Positions 28,201 to 51,900 of a DNA stretch of 64,000 nt are shown here, piece by piece. The stretch lies in the NCBI RefSeq assembly GCF_964199755.1, contig NC_133901.1, forward strand, positions 45,911,418-45,975,417, written 5' to 3'. Numbering within the stretch: position 1 is the stretch's first letter; the number at the start of each line of letters is the position of its first letter. The position numbers and the translations under genes were made by a program. This DNA is from Larus michahellis (lineage: Eukaryota; Chordata; Aves; Charadriiformes; Laridae). The notes beneath the pieces were generated by a model that worked only from the letters and a program-made list of their open reading frames with translations, was not told the origin of the DNA and did not search any database.

Positions 28201-31200
28201 TCTTAAGCACTGCCAAACCGATTCCTAAATAATGCCACGCCTAGTACGTCACAACACATTTTAATCTACTCATTCTGCCCGCCCTCCAACTTCAAGGACA
28301 CCATTCCAAGTCAGAGTACATCTCTCATCCCATCAAACTGCAATGGCTGCAATCCTTACTGACACGTTTGCCATCTCCCGATACCTACCCTCCAGAGATC
28401 TGGGCACAGACTTGCGATGAAGCATTGCAGCAGTTCCAAATGATCGCTCTCGCACAATGGCACCGAAGACAGAAGCAGTTGCTCTTATTGTGTTTCTTAC
28501 TGTTCAATATAACACAAGCTCAAAGTTTCCTCTTTGTCTCTGTTACAAACAACAACAGAACGAGTTATTGCTGGTTTCTCATTATCATAGCTTCTTCAGG
28601 CCTCAAACAAGAACACGACCTAACTTTACCACCATGGAGCAAGATATGTTGTCACTTTAGTGGTGTTTAAAATACTCCACTACCGTTCTATGCACACATA
28701 TTAAAATCTAAATGTTACTGAACGTTGCACAGAAGTTATGAAAAGGGAATTGACTCTGTTAAAGCATGGACACCCACAGGTACTGACCTTCTATGGAGTA
28801 GAGCCAGCAGAATGAAACGTTCAAAGAGCAAGAGTTCATGAGTACCGAGAGGTAAATACAGATAACTGACAGAGATAAGCAACTTGGTGTATAGCACCAT
28901 ATACAAGTGACTTGGTCAGCAAATGGCATCAGCTGTACACACTTTATTGTTTGCCTTCCCCTTGCAAAATCAGACTGTTACGGACAAGTTTCTGTGGAGT
29001 CTCCAGCTTGTATCCATTATGGGCATAACTGGACAAACGTAGCTGCTCTTCAAAGCTTTACCATACCAGCTGCTTTTGAAGAAAGTCTAAGAGGAACTGA
29101 TGTATAAAGGCAGATCTTCCCAATGCTTAAATGTTATATTTGTAGAGATGGGGTTACAGTCTATAAACTTACCCTACAGAGGTAGGAAAAAATGGATTGT
29201 GTAAAACACACACAAACAAAACAAAACAAAAAAATCCCCCTGGCAAGAGAAAACACCTTGTTCCAACCAACCTTGACAGTGTGTACAGGGAAAGAGACAC
29301 TCCCAGCACTGGGGTACAGCTGTAGTTATTGGGAGAGAGGTTCAATTTCTACCTGTGACTCCTACATTTGGTTTCATAAACAATGCTGTTTAGCATGCAA
29401 AATGCCACCTCAGAAGTCAGAAAGGTAAGGACTGCTATTAAAAAGCTCCTGCTAATTAACTGTGGCTGTTTTTCCAGCTGCTGCAGACCCCGTCAGTGTG
29501 TTACCTGGAAGTTTGGGAATAGGAAGCTGGTGTAACGAACATGATACGATCCATGAACGCTTAGATATTATTGAAGAGGTAAGAACTATTGCACTGGTTC
29601 CTGGACCTTTCCAGACCTCTGCCCCATCCTTTTGGCCAAAGAAAAGAAAGAAGAACGAGTTTCTAGACACTGTCCCTTCTTGATGTTATTCTATTCAAGG
29701 TCTGACTATTTTTTTTCAGGTGTCATGGTTTGTAACTATCCCATAAAGCCATTATTACCAGAAACATATAATCTTGACAAATTCCAAACAACTGATTAAC
29801 CAATCACTGAATATTACATATCAGCCTTTTCTAAAATGATTACAACTGTGCCTTTGATATAACAATCTCAGAACTGATATCTGTAAAGCTTCACATCTGC
29901 TCATGGCTAGATGTGAATTCTGCAGGTGAATCCAAGACTGAGAAGCAGTTCCTGCTCACTCCTGCAGACACTCAAGAGCTAAATGAATTAAGTCTATGGC
30001 TGGGATTCTAGGAAAGCTGCAAAGTTTTAATTTTTTTCATGGTGTCTTAACCACTCCACTCACAAGATACGTGTCCAGCGCTAACTATTTCCAGCTGCCA
30101 AACTGCATGCTGTTGGTTCTCAAATGGCACCTCTCTCCTGCTCTAGTTCCAGACCTCCTCTTTCCACCCCATCAGCTCCTCTCATCTTCTGTGAAGGTTC
30201 TTTTCTTGGATATATTAGCGGCTCAGAAATGAGACAGAATTAAAAACAAATTAATGCAAAGCTCCCTCCAAGAAGTCAAATTATGATTCTTTATACAGAG
30301 ATTCTGGAATTTAACTCTTGTGAAACAAAGTTTTAATACTTCCTGCCACTAGAGGCCAGCATAACGCAAGAAATACTTAAACTGCACTGCGCACTATAAA
30401 TCAGCTGTTAGCATTTCGGGACATCAGATTCGCACTTCTGCTAAAACATTCATTACAATTCCTTCCAATTGACCCTTTGACTACTCCCTTTCTCAATTTT
30501 TCTCCCTTATTTTCATTAGAAGGTAATAAAAACAGTGGAGCATCTAGAATCAGAAGTCAAGTCACTCCTCAACATCATCAGTGAGACAACATCAAATATC
30601 CCCATCGCTCCAGGAACCCCACTTATAGACATTTTTGATGGTAAGTATCAAGTGGGATATAACCTAAGTTTAAAACAGCGTTGCATATGCTATTACCAAA
30701 TATGCCATCTTTTCTCCCCCCAAGATGTGAAGCAATTCCTTCATTCAACCCAATGCAGCTCAGGCCTCAGCTGAAACACCGAGTCCAGTTTTGAACACCA
30801 GGTTTCAACAACCACTAGAGAGGAGGAGGGAGAAAAGGGAAAAAAACCCCACCAAACAAACAAATCCCCAGCCAAGGAGCCTGACAGATGAGCTACACAA
30901 AAAGGTTGTTAAATTGGGGATGTTTAGCTTAAAGAATATTGAAGTAGCCTACCAGAATGAGTAAGGCTGCCACAAAGATGAAAGCTGTGTTTTCTTCCCC
31001 ATTGCAAAAATGAATAAAACAAGAAATAATGCAGCAAGAAAGACTCAAGCAAAACACAATGCAAAGCTTTTTTACAAGGACAGTGAAACACTGAAATTAT
31101 ATGACTGCAGTTTCCCCAGGATTGAAAATGTTAGACAAGCATCACACCTTACAACTGCAGGATGGACTAAGCAACCTCAAGGTCTCTTTCAGTTTTAAGA

Positions 31201-32259
31201 TCCTGTGATTCTTTAGTTTCACATGTGACAAATGAAACAAAGGACAACAAAACACAAAAAAAAGTTATTGGAAGTATTATCATTTTAATATCTTAAATCC
31301 AATTTTGACATGTAAGCCCCTCACAGAAAACAGTGTAAGTTTTGAGTTATGTTTGTAAACGTAACTCAAGTTGATTTGTTTGTTGAGTTATGTTGAGTAA
31401 ATGTTTTTGGAATAAATTAAACCACAACAGAAATTACTTGGATGAAACCACCTGTTCTACACAGCTTCTTACAGTGCTCTGCCCCCTTCATTCTCTGCCC
31501 AAGTATTAACAGTGCATTTAACAAGGTGAGAGACACTCCTGGTGGAAAATAAACCTCTTGTGGAAAGGTATGAGCATTCACAGACATGTTTATGAAGTGA
31601 GTTTTGTCAGTATTCGGTTTTTCACTTGTTCGTTTACATACACACATGCATACTACAGTGCACTTAGACGATAGAAGGTGGGCTCGAGGTAGGCAGCAGT
31701 GGAGTTTATGCTGGTTTTCAGTTCTTGCAGTTGGCTGTATGGATCTGGTCACCATGACTAATTAAGTCCTCACCAACTTTGTTATTCATTAAAAGTTCCG
31801 ATTTTCTATAAGAGGCGGTTTATAGGTAACAATTAAGTTACTCCCCTGCAACGATAATCTATTTTAAAAAGAAAAGTATTCTATTAAAGTGTTACAGTGA
31901 CTTCAAAATGGAAATCCTAAGTCAACCTCGGCATATTTGCAGCACATCTATAGTAAGTACTACTCAGAGCTTGCAACAGCTGACAAATGGTCCAAAAATT
32001 GCAGAGCTCAAGGAACTTCTTTCTGTGATTTGGTGAATCAAAGTGACAAGTCTCTGCTTTAAAGCAGCAAGATTCATTTTTTAAATGATGTTTATCTACA
32101 AAGATTGATCCTGATCCAAAAATAATTATATCACTCTTCTCTATACAGATACCAGCTGAGTACTGCGAAGACAGCTGAATGTAACAGCATGGTTGTCATA
32201 AGCAGTTGCACTTTTCTTCCTTTAATAAGCTTGTGTTTCCAGAATTTGAGCAGGAATGA
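19225..32259 (+). CDS. PLAC9: PLAC9, placenta-specific 9 (spliced, 4 exons, 98 aa)
   Basis: Spliced gene: coding segments 19225-19282, 29478-29578, 30520-30640 and 32243-32259. Together they give 297 nt, or 98 codons plus stop, close to the 97 aa I recall for human PLAC9. Residues 1-19 (MLFLWALVFILVLQEQDLL) are a hydrophobic signal peptide, followed by AAADP, which parallels human LAAAEP. Residues 38-75 form the conserved core: a lone Cys38 in WCNEH (human ACDRH), then a heptad-like helix with HERLDIIEE and KTVEHLESEVKSLL (human QRRLDVMEE and KTVDHLGTEVKGLL). This helix looks like a short coiled coil. The C-terminus is FDEFEQE against human GDGF. Intron phases are 1, 0 and 1. The product is probably secreted; its molecular role is poorly known and I infer none. 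It is convergent with ANXA11, as in mammals. An in-frame upstream ATG exists at 19018, but starting at 19225 puts the hydrophobic signal at the N-terminus. Identity is confident; exon 4 is slightly less so. Confidence 0.93.
22100..22207. repeat. Compound TG/TA/CA/TC microsatellite, palindromic
   Basis: (GTAT)n, (GT)n, (AT)n, (AC)n, then GTACATAC, a (CT)n run and (AT)n. The first 60 bases are close to self-complementary about the TA centre. Confidence 0.95.
22453..22573 (-). mobile_element. CR1 3'-end fragment in PLAC9 intron 1
   Basis: TAGGATCATTATGGTTGGAA, then GTCCAACCATCAACCTAAC, is the antisense of a common avian CR1 subfamily 3' end. It is a 5'-truncated insertion of about 120 bp. Confidence 0.88.
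23355..23403. repeat. TA-rich microsatellite with perfect 22-bp palindrome
   Basis: The end of the tract, 23382-23403, runs TGTG(TA)nCACA and is perfectly self-complementary. Confidence 0.9.
25244..25257 (-). promoter_or_regulatory. CTCF-like motif in PLAC9 intron 1
   Basis: CACCATCTGCTGGT fits CGCCMYCTRSTGGY at 13 of 14 positions by eye. Confidence 0.4.
28118..28132 (-). promoter_or_regulatory. CTCF-like motif in PLAC9 intron 1
   Basis: GCGCCACCTCCTGGC fits GCGCCMYCTRSTGGY at 14 of 15 positions by eye. Confidence 0.4.
29478..29578 (+). CDS. PLAC9: PLAC9 exon 2 (residues 20-53)
   Basis: The acceptor is TTTTTCCAG ending at 29477 and the donor is GAG/GTAAGAA at 29578. The exon encodes AAADPVSVLPGSLGIGSW, then CNEH and HERLDIIEE, the strongest match to human PLAC9. 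A second CAG nine bases downstream (acceptor at 29486) keeps the frame and would drop the AAA. Confidence 0.93.
30346..30357 (+). promoter_or_regulatory. CTCF-like motif in PLAC9 intron 2
   Basis: CCACTAGAGGCC fits CCASYAGRKGGC at 11 of 12 positions, in the orientation opposite to the two upstream motifs. Confidence 0.35.
30520..30640 (+). CDS. PLAC9: PLAC9 exon 3 (residues 54-93)
   Basis: The acceptor TTTTCATTAG ends at 30519 and the donor GATG/GTAAGTA follows 30640. The exon encodes KVIKTVEHLESEVKSLLNII followed by a Pro-rich segment ending in DIFD. The human segment MVEKTVDHLGTEVKGLL has the same length from the exon junction, which fixes the acceptor at 30519 rather than at the next AG. 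Confidence 0.92.
30890..31216 (+). mobile_element. Old, degraded CR1 3' region in PLAC9 intron 3
   Basis: Scattered matches to the CR1 end occur in the right order. They include TTTACAAGGACAGTGAAACA near 31070, then GCAGGATGGACTAAGCAACC near 31160, and a terminal GATCCTGTGATTCTTTAG. The copy is much more diverged than the other CR1 pieces here. Confidence 0.65.
32243..32259 (+). CDS. PLAC9: PLAC9 exon 4, terminal 17-nt coding tip
   Basis: A pyrimidine-rich tract and GTGTTTCCAG ending at 32242 precede AATTTGAGCAGGAATGA. Joined in phase 1 to exon 3, this gives D-E-F-E-Q-E-stop, which lines up with the human terminal D-G-F. A canonical AATAAA lies 45 nt after the stop. No other acceptor I looked at between 30641 and 32.4 kb gives both a short tail and a nearby polyadenylation signal. 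Confidence 0.75.
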
Positions 32260-32303
32260 ACAATCCTCAGCTGTAGTTTGCCTTCTGTGCTCCTGTACTT
32301 TCT

Positions 32304-32309
32304 AATAAA
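32304..32309 (+). terminator. PLAC9: PLAC9 polyadenylation signal AATAAA
   Basis: AATAAA in TTCTAATAAAAAGG, 45 nt after the inferred stop codon. Cleavage would fall near 32320-32330, giving a very short 3' UTR. Confidence 0.65.
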
Positions 32310-32329
32310 AAGGTATTTGCTTTTAGACA

Positions 32330-33324
32330 CTATTTCAAAGCTTTCTATTTTAAATCTTTCAGCAGCCCTACTTAGTCAAAATTACACTTCAAACACAGCA
32401 TTCGCAGCAAGAAAAGACCAGGTGGGGTCTGGGATTAAAGCACAGTTAACCAACTTCCCTTAATTCAAAAGCTTACTCTTTCCCTGGCAAAGAAGTGAAC
32501 CCTTGCTATCGGTGTAAATCAATGAAGATACACTTTCAGCTGCAATTTCCTCTCAAGACATGCTTAGATTGTCAGACAAAAATGAGCATATGGAGTAGTC
32601 TGAATTCGGACATAGTCACATTGCTGCCATTGACTGAAACAGGAGTCCTATCTGCATATCCTAGTGAGAATTGGGACTAGTCAGTCATTTGGACACACAG
32701 CCACCTTATTCTGGTATCTTTACACTGTTCTTCCTTGCCATAGTGACAGTGCAACCCAAAATTAATTCCAACATCCACCGCCATGACACCTCCACTTTCT
32801 TCCATGATAAACGCCACCACAACTTCTTCTAGGAAAAAGGACCTGACTGACCTACCTCAGAATGGCGAGAGGGTGTGCATGTGTGTGCGTGTGTGTGTGT
32901 ATGTGAAATAAGATAAGAGAAGGAGTTTGCACATTCTTGATTAACAAGCAGTCTATTTTCACTGACCTAGCTCCAAACTTCTTCCCCCCTTTACTGTTTT
33001 TTCCTTTACGTGTTTCTATTTTGAGAATGACAAGCTGAAGAGATGTCATCCATACTAGCAAAGAATAAAAGTTCAGAGTTCCAAGAGTCAGAGAAATTAC
33101 AACATGCAAAATGAAATTACTGAGGAATAACTACAGATTCCATACATCATGTACGGACAACTGCTCATCAACAGCACACGAGTCCCAGACTCTTGTCAAC
33201 ACGACCATTTCTGAATAATTCTTGGATTCACGCAGGGAACTTCTATGGAAAAATTAAGTTACATAAACCAAGTCATCACTCATGCATAAATCAACATGAA
33301 CACGAAAAAAGCATAGTCTGCAAA
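32330..33324. other. Intergenic gap between convergent PLAC9 and ANXA11
   Basis: About 1 kb between the two inferred 3' ends, with a (GT)n tract near 32880. I see no gene in it. Confidence 0.6.
32876..32902. repeat. (GT)n microsatellite
   Basis: A short imperfect GT tract between the two convergent genes. Confidence 0.9.
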
Positions 33325-34031
33325 GAGTTTGAAGATAGACAGCTTTAATTTCATAATCTCTTCTTACATACATATATTTAAGGCATAATCCAAAACCTTA
33401 AAACATTAACCACACAATCTTTACTAATGTCAACGTTACCAATGCCTTGTGACAGTCGCCCTAGTGAGAATGAAATGTGGAACACATCTTCCTCAGAAAC
33501 AATCAAGGAAATAAAACAGAACTTGACAAAACTTCTTTAAAACAGTCTTAACTAGACACAAAAACTCAAGGCCGTTGTCTCCACTCTCCCACTCTCAGGG
33601 AGTAGGCTAGCACAAAACCAACTCTGCATACAACATATATAAAACTTGCACTACAATGGAACGTAACGTTTATACAAAATAAAACCTTAAAATCACAGAA
33701 CTTTGATTTTTGTTCCATAAAGCAAACACATTATTTCAGCATAATATAAGCAGAAAAGAAGTAATGACCTGTCATTCATGGACTGCTGAGAGTACTACAC
33801 AGAATCCTGAGCAGATGGCACATAAGCTAAATATTTTTTTTTTGGCATTTGTTAACTATTATTTTTGAACTAAAGGGAAGATATATGCAATATTCTCTTT
33901 AAAAATTTAATTGCTTTAGGAGAAACAGGTCATTGTCATTACATATTTACTGTTGGAGGAAAAAAAAAAAGATGCTTTAAAATAAAAAAAACGAAAATAG
34001 CAGCTTTTTTAAGAAAAGCTCAATGCTTCAT
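33325..34031 (-). other. ANXA11: ANXA11 3' UTR with two candidate poly(A) signals
   Basis: On the - strand there is an ATTAAA at 33344-33349 followed by a T/G-rich stretch (TTTTTTCGTGTTCATG), a plausible distal cleavage region near 33325. Another ATTAAA at 33906-33911 could give a shorter 3' UTR of about 140 nt. I found no canonical AATAAA on this strand between the stop and 33340. The end coordinate is an estimate. Confidence 0.55.
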
Positions 34032-47932
<13,901 letters not shown>

Positions 47933-48880
47933 CACAAAGATCTGAAAAGTATGTGTGATACAGTTATTTTCTGTAACGCTTCACTAATTACACCACAAAA
48001 AATTAACAAGCAACATGTCTGCAGTAGCCAGTTACCAAAATTTAAACATAAACTGCTCAAGTCGCACAGGCTTTTCCCTGGGAAACCTCTTTCCATTTCC
48101 TTTTGCTGGACCGATAGACATGTTCAGATATCTAAGCAGTTGTAGAGTCACTCCTCAGGCTATTTTTCTTATTTGTTTCAGTTACTACTTACTGCTCACT
48201 TCGTTTATTATGTTGTTAAGGATGTATCACTTGAAAATGCTTATTTTATTGCGCTATTAAAGTCGCCAGAAGCTTGTAACCTATACAGAACAGTCTTACT
48301 AATCAGAAGTAGAAAATCATCTGACAGAGAAGCCACGTCTTCAAGTGAATAATTGTACGAGAAGTGTTAGAAGGCATTTAAATGCAAACGTCTGCAAAAG
48401 TGCAAGGTCAGAGTAAGAAGCGGAAGGGATACGCTTCATGCCTACAGCATTGCCATAAAATATGAAGAGTTTACTGAAGGGATAAGATCACTAGAACAAA
48501 TGGGATCTCTCAAAGTTGATAGTGCCTCTGTCAGCACAGAAGTGCACGAAGTCATTAGCTGTCCAAAACAGAAGTGGAGGTCAAACAGGAAGGACAGCTA
48601 AATGAAGGACAAAATGAAAACTGTTTTCCAGAATACAGAAAGCCTTATTATAGAAGGAACAACTATCAAAAAGAATGGTAAAAGTAACTCAAGGAGCTTG
48701 TTCCAGACGAAGAAAACATCCACCATCAGTCTTAATTTTTTCAATGTGATTTTTAGTGACAATTCACAGTCTATTTTTAAACTGCCATGTGAACAGTATT
48801 GCTTTCCTTTCTTTCCCCTGTGTCCCCTAAAGTGTAACTTTTGCACCTGGCTTGTTTTGCTGTGTTTTGGATTTCAGCTG

Positions 48881-48945
48881 TGGAGTTTTGGTTTGGGTTT
48901 GTTTTGGGTGGGGGTGTATGTGCTAGTTTTGTGGGTTTGTTTTCA
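48881..48945. repeat. T/G-only low-complexity tract in ANXA11 intron 1
   Basis: GTTTTGGTTTGGGTTTGTTT and continuing, the strand complement of the A/C tracts elsewhere in the window. Confidence 0.85.
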
Positions 48946-51900
48946 TTTTGCATAATCATGTTAACTTCCCTTTCTGATTTGCACGGCTCTTTTGCATAGC
49001 AACAGTGGAATGGAAAAACATTTTCTTTTTTTTTTTTTAAAGGAAAATACAATTAGGAAATCTTCAATTTATTTAAAAACTGTTTGGAATTCATGCTGTA
49101 TGTACTGACCTAAATTTAAATAGAGAGAAACGAATGATCAGAAATTGCAAAGAACGGAGCAGACTAGAAGTTATAACCCTACCTTACCTCTATTCCAGTG
49201 TGTAATGTGTCTAACAGACTCAACAAATAAGCAAACACAGTTTCTTAGCATTAGAAAAAAGCCTGTTTACCAGTAAATCTACAAGGGATGCCTTTAACTG
49301 GAAAAAAAATTTGTTTCTGTGCAGGCAAATTTAAGTACTGCCCTTCCATTTGTGCCATTTGTTCATTCTCCATCCCTTCTACAAACAAAAGAGCGAGGAG
49401 GGGTCAGCCAGGGGTATAACCATTACCCCACCATTACCCCCCTTGCCTCTTTCGATGAGAGTAGCAGAGGTAACAATTCACCCAGCTCCACACATGAGGC
49501 GACAAAGCAGGACGCACAGCTGACATTTTACAGAATCAGGCTTTAAATGGGTAAACTGTCAATCACAAATGGCTGCATTTAAACCTCAAGAAAGGCCCAG
49601 GAAAGTCAAAGCTACCCACAACCATCATGGCCCAATTCTGCATATTCAATTGTAAAAACAGACTATAGATTAGCTAACGTGACACTGTTCATAACCAGAT
49701 TACATCTGAAGGGTAAAGGCTCACAGAAATTTTTACATCATATGAGATGCTAACAAGATGCTCTCCATAACCTGATAAACATTTTTTCCACAGTGCCTTT
49801 GGCCTTGGTGTCCAAAGAGATCTTTCACTGCAACGCCACCTAGGAGTTTTGGAAGCACTTAAATATCAAGGCTGCTACAGCTGAAATGACAACAAGCTTT
49901 TGATTATACAAGCACTTCCTTACATGACTAAGCTCTAAGTAATTTTTCATTTCATATGCTAACACAGTGCATAAGACCTACAGCACCAAATCCAGCATAC
50001 AACTACTGTGCAATATACACAAAGGAGTACAAACTCTGCACATAGCAGTCATCAGGGAGATTAAGTTTATTTTTCCAGGCGTGCCCAACGCACATCCTAT
50101 GTTAAGATTTGGTTCCTATCTGTGTCCCTTGTAATGCTAGAAGCTAAATCTTGGAAAAAGGTCTCTCATGATTATTATCCCTGCAGTTCACCAAAACAAT
50201 GGATTTTTACTTTGGAATATTCACTGACGCTAAATAAAGAGCGTAAAGGTATGGCAGCAGCTGCGTGGGGGCTTTTTAAACGCTCTAGAGAGACAATGTT
50301 CCACCCTGAACATCTTCAAAATGCCACTACACTTCACTGCAACTTTACAGAACTTGATAAAGCACAACACTTTAACAAAGTAGATGCAAATTCAGGTTAT
50401 AAAACCCATCCAAAGAGCACTTGCAAGATATGGCTATCCCAAGGGAATCATAACTGCTGGAGGCAATGCCTGCTGTTACCCCTACAAAGACTGTTAAGAC
50501 TCCAAGCTCACGAGGCCAAAAAGCAAAAATTCAACATTTCTGATTAGAGCTGAAAGCAAGACACGTATTCTCCTCCTCCACTGGAAAAAGAGCAGGCAGC
50601 TTCCCCCTCCTGGCGCTTTGCCACGGTCCTAACAGCCTGCACACAGGCCTGCTTGATTGCTGGAGGGAGCTGGCAGGCCCCAGCCCCGGGCTGGGACGCC
50701 ATACGTATGCAGTGGCAGGGGAGCCACTGCTGCCTCTGGGCATAGGTATGGGCACATGGGAGAGGAGAGAGGCCAGGAAACAAAAAAATAGAAAAAATAA
50801 ATCAAAAGAAGGCAGCCTAGCACTTCAGAGCCTCACTACATCAGTAATAGGCTTTACATAATAAAGCATAGTCATGGTACTAAAATAAAAAGGAACAATT
50901 TTTAGTCAAGTCACTCAAAAAACAAACAAAAAAAACCCCACAACTCAGATTCTTAGCATGCATAATGCCTGTTAGTCAATACATACATTTTTTATATACA
51001 AATTATTACAGCACTGAAATGAGTATCTTTTCCCCTTAGTGTGAAGCCATAATTTATTTATTTATTTAATTTTAGCTTCACATGTAAATACAGTAACAAC
51101 AGGACACTCCCATAAAATGATAAGATGCCTTTTCAATAAAGCTTTAGGTACAAATTTAATGCAAAAAGGCTTGGTTTGTTTGGGGGTTTTTTTGTGGTAG
51201 AGGGTGGGGAGCAATGGGATATGCATTGGTTTTCTTAGCAGGTTTGATTGCTTGCTTTTAATCCCATGTAGAACTTTCCTTTCAAATTGAAAAAAAAATG
51301 TTAAAAGAGCCTTTGGCAATCAGAGCTAAGGTTGAGAAATAATGGCTAACTTCATTAGCAATCTGAAAAAAAAAATGTTACTATATATATAAAAATGTTC
51401 CACTTGCTTCTTTCGAACACTGCACTTACCCAGGGCTTTTCCAAGGGGAAATTTTCCCACATTGGTTTGATTCCAGGCAAACTAGACCCACAAACATACC
51501 GACTTCTCATGTTCAAAAACTTCCCTGATCACCACCTTTTCCGTACTTCATCAAGTCTCTGTTGGCCATTTCTCTAGCTTAGCAAATATTTACCCCTCTA
51601 AGTTGACTTTCCCCACAATGTTGTCTGCATTTCATCTTCTAAGCCCATCTTCCCAAATTTCTTCTGCTACATCCACAACATCTTACTGAAATTGTCAGTG
51701 ATGAGCAGCACTTGCCTGCTGACAAGAAAGCGGTGACATAGGCCAGGGAACGGGAGATGCTGAAGTCCACCCTGCTATACAAATACTGTGTGGGAGGATA
51801 CAGGAACAGCAAGGTCTGTGTTTGCTCAGCCATAAAAGCAGCACTGCATAAGAGGAGGAAAGAAATCCAAACAAACCAACCACACACGGAAAGAGGGAGT

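Larger units (their letters stand above)
19283..29477 (+). other. PLAC9: PLAC9 intron 1 (10.2 kb)
   Basis: GTAAGTG donor to TTTTTCCAG acceptor. Contains a CR1 tail at 22453, two palindromic microsatellites at 22100 and 23355, and two CTCF-like motifs. No independent exon is supported within it. Confidence 0.85.
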
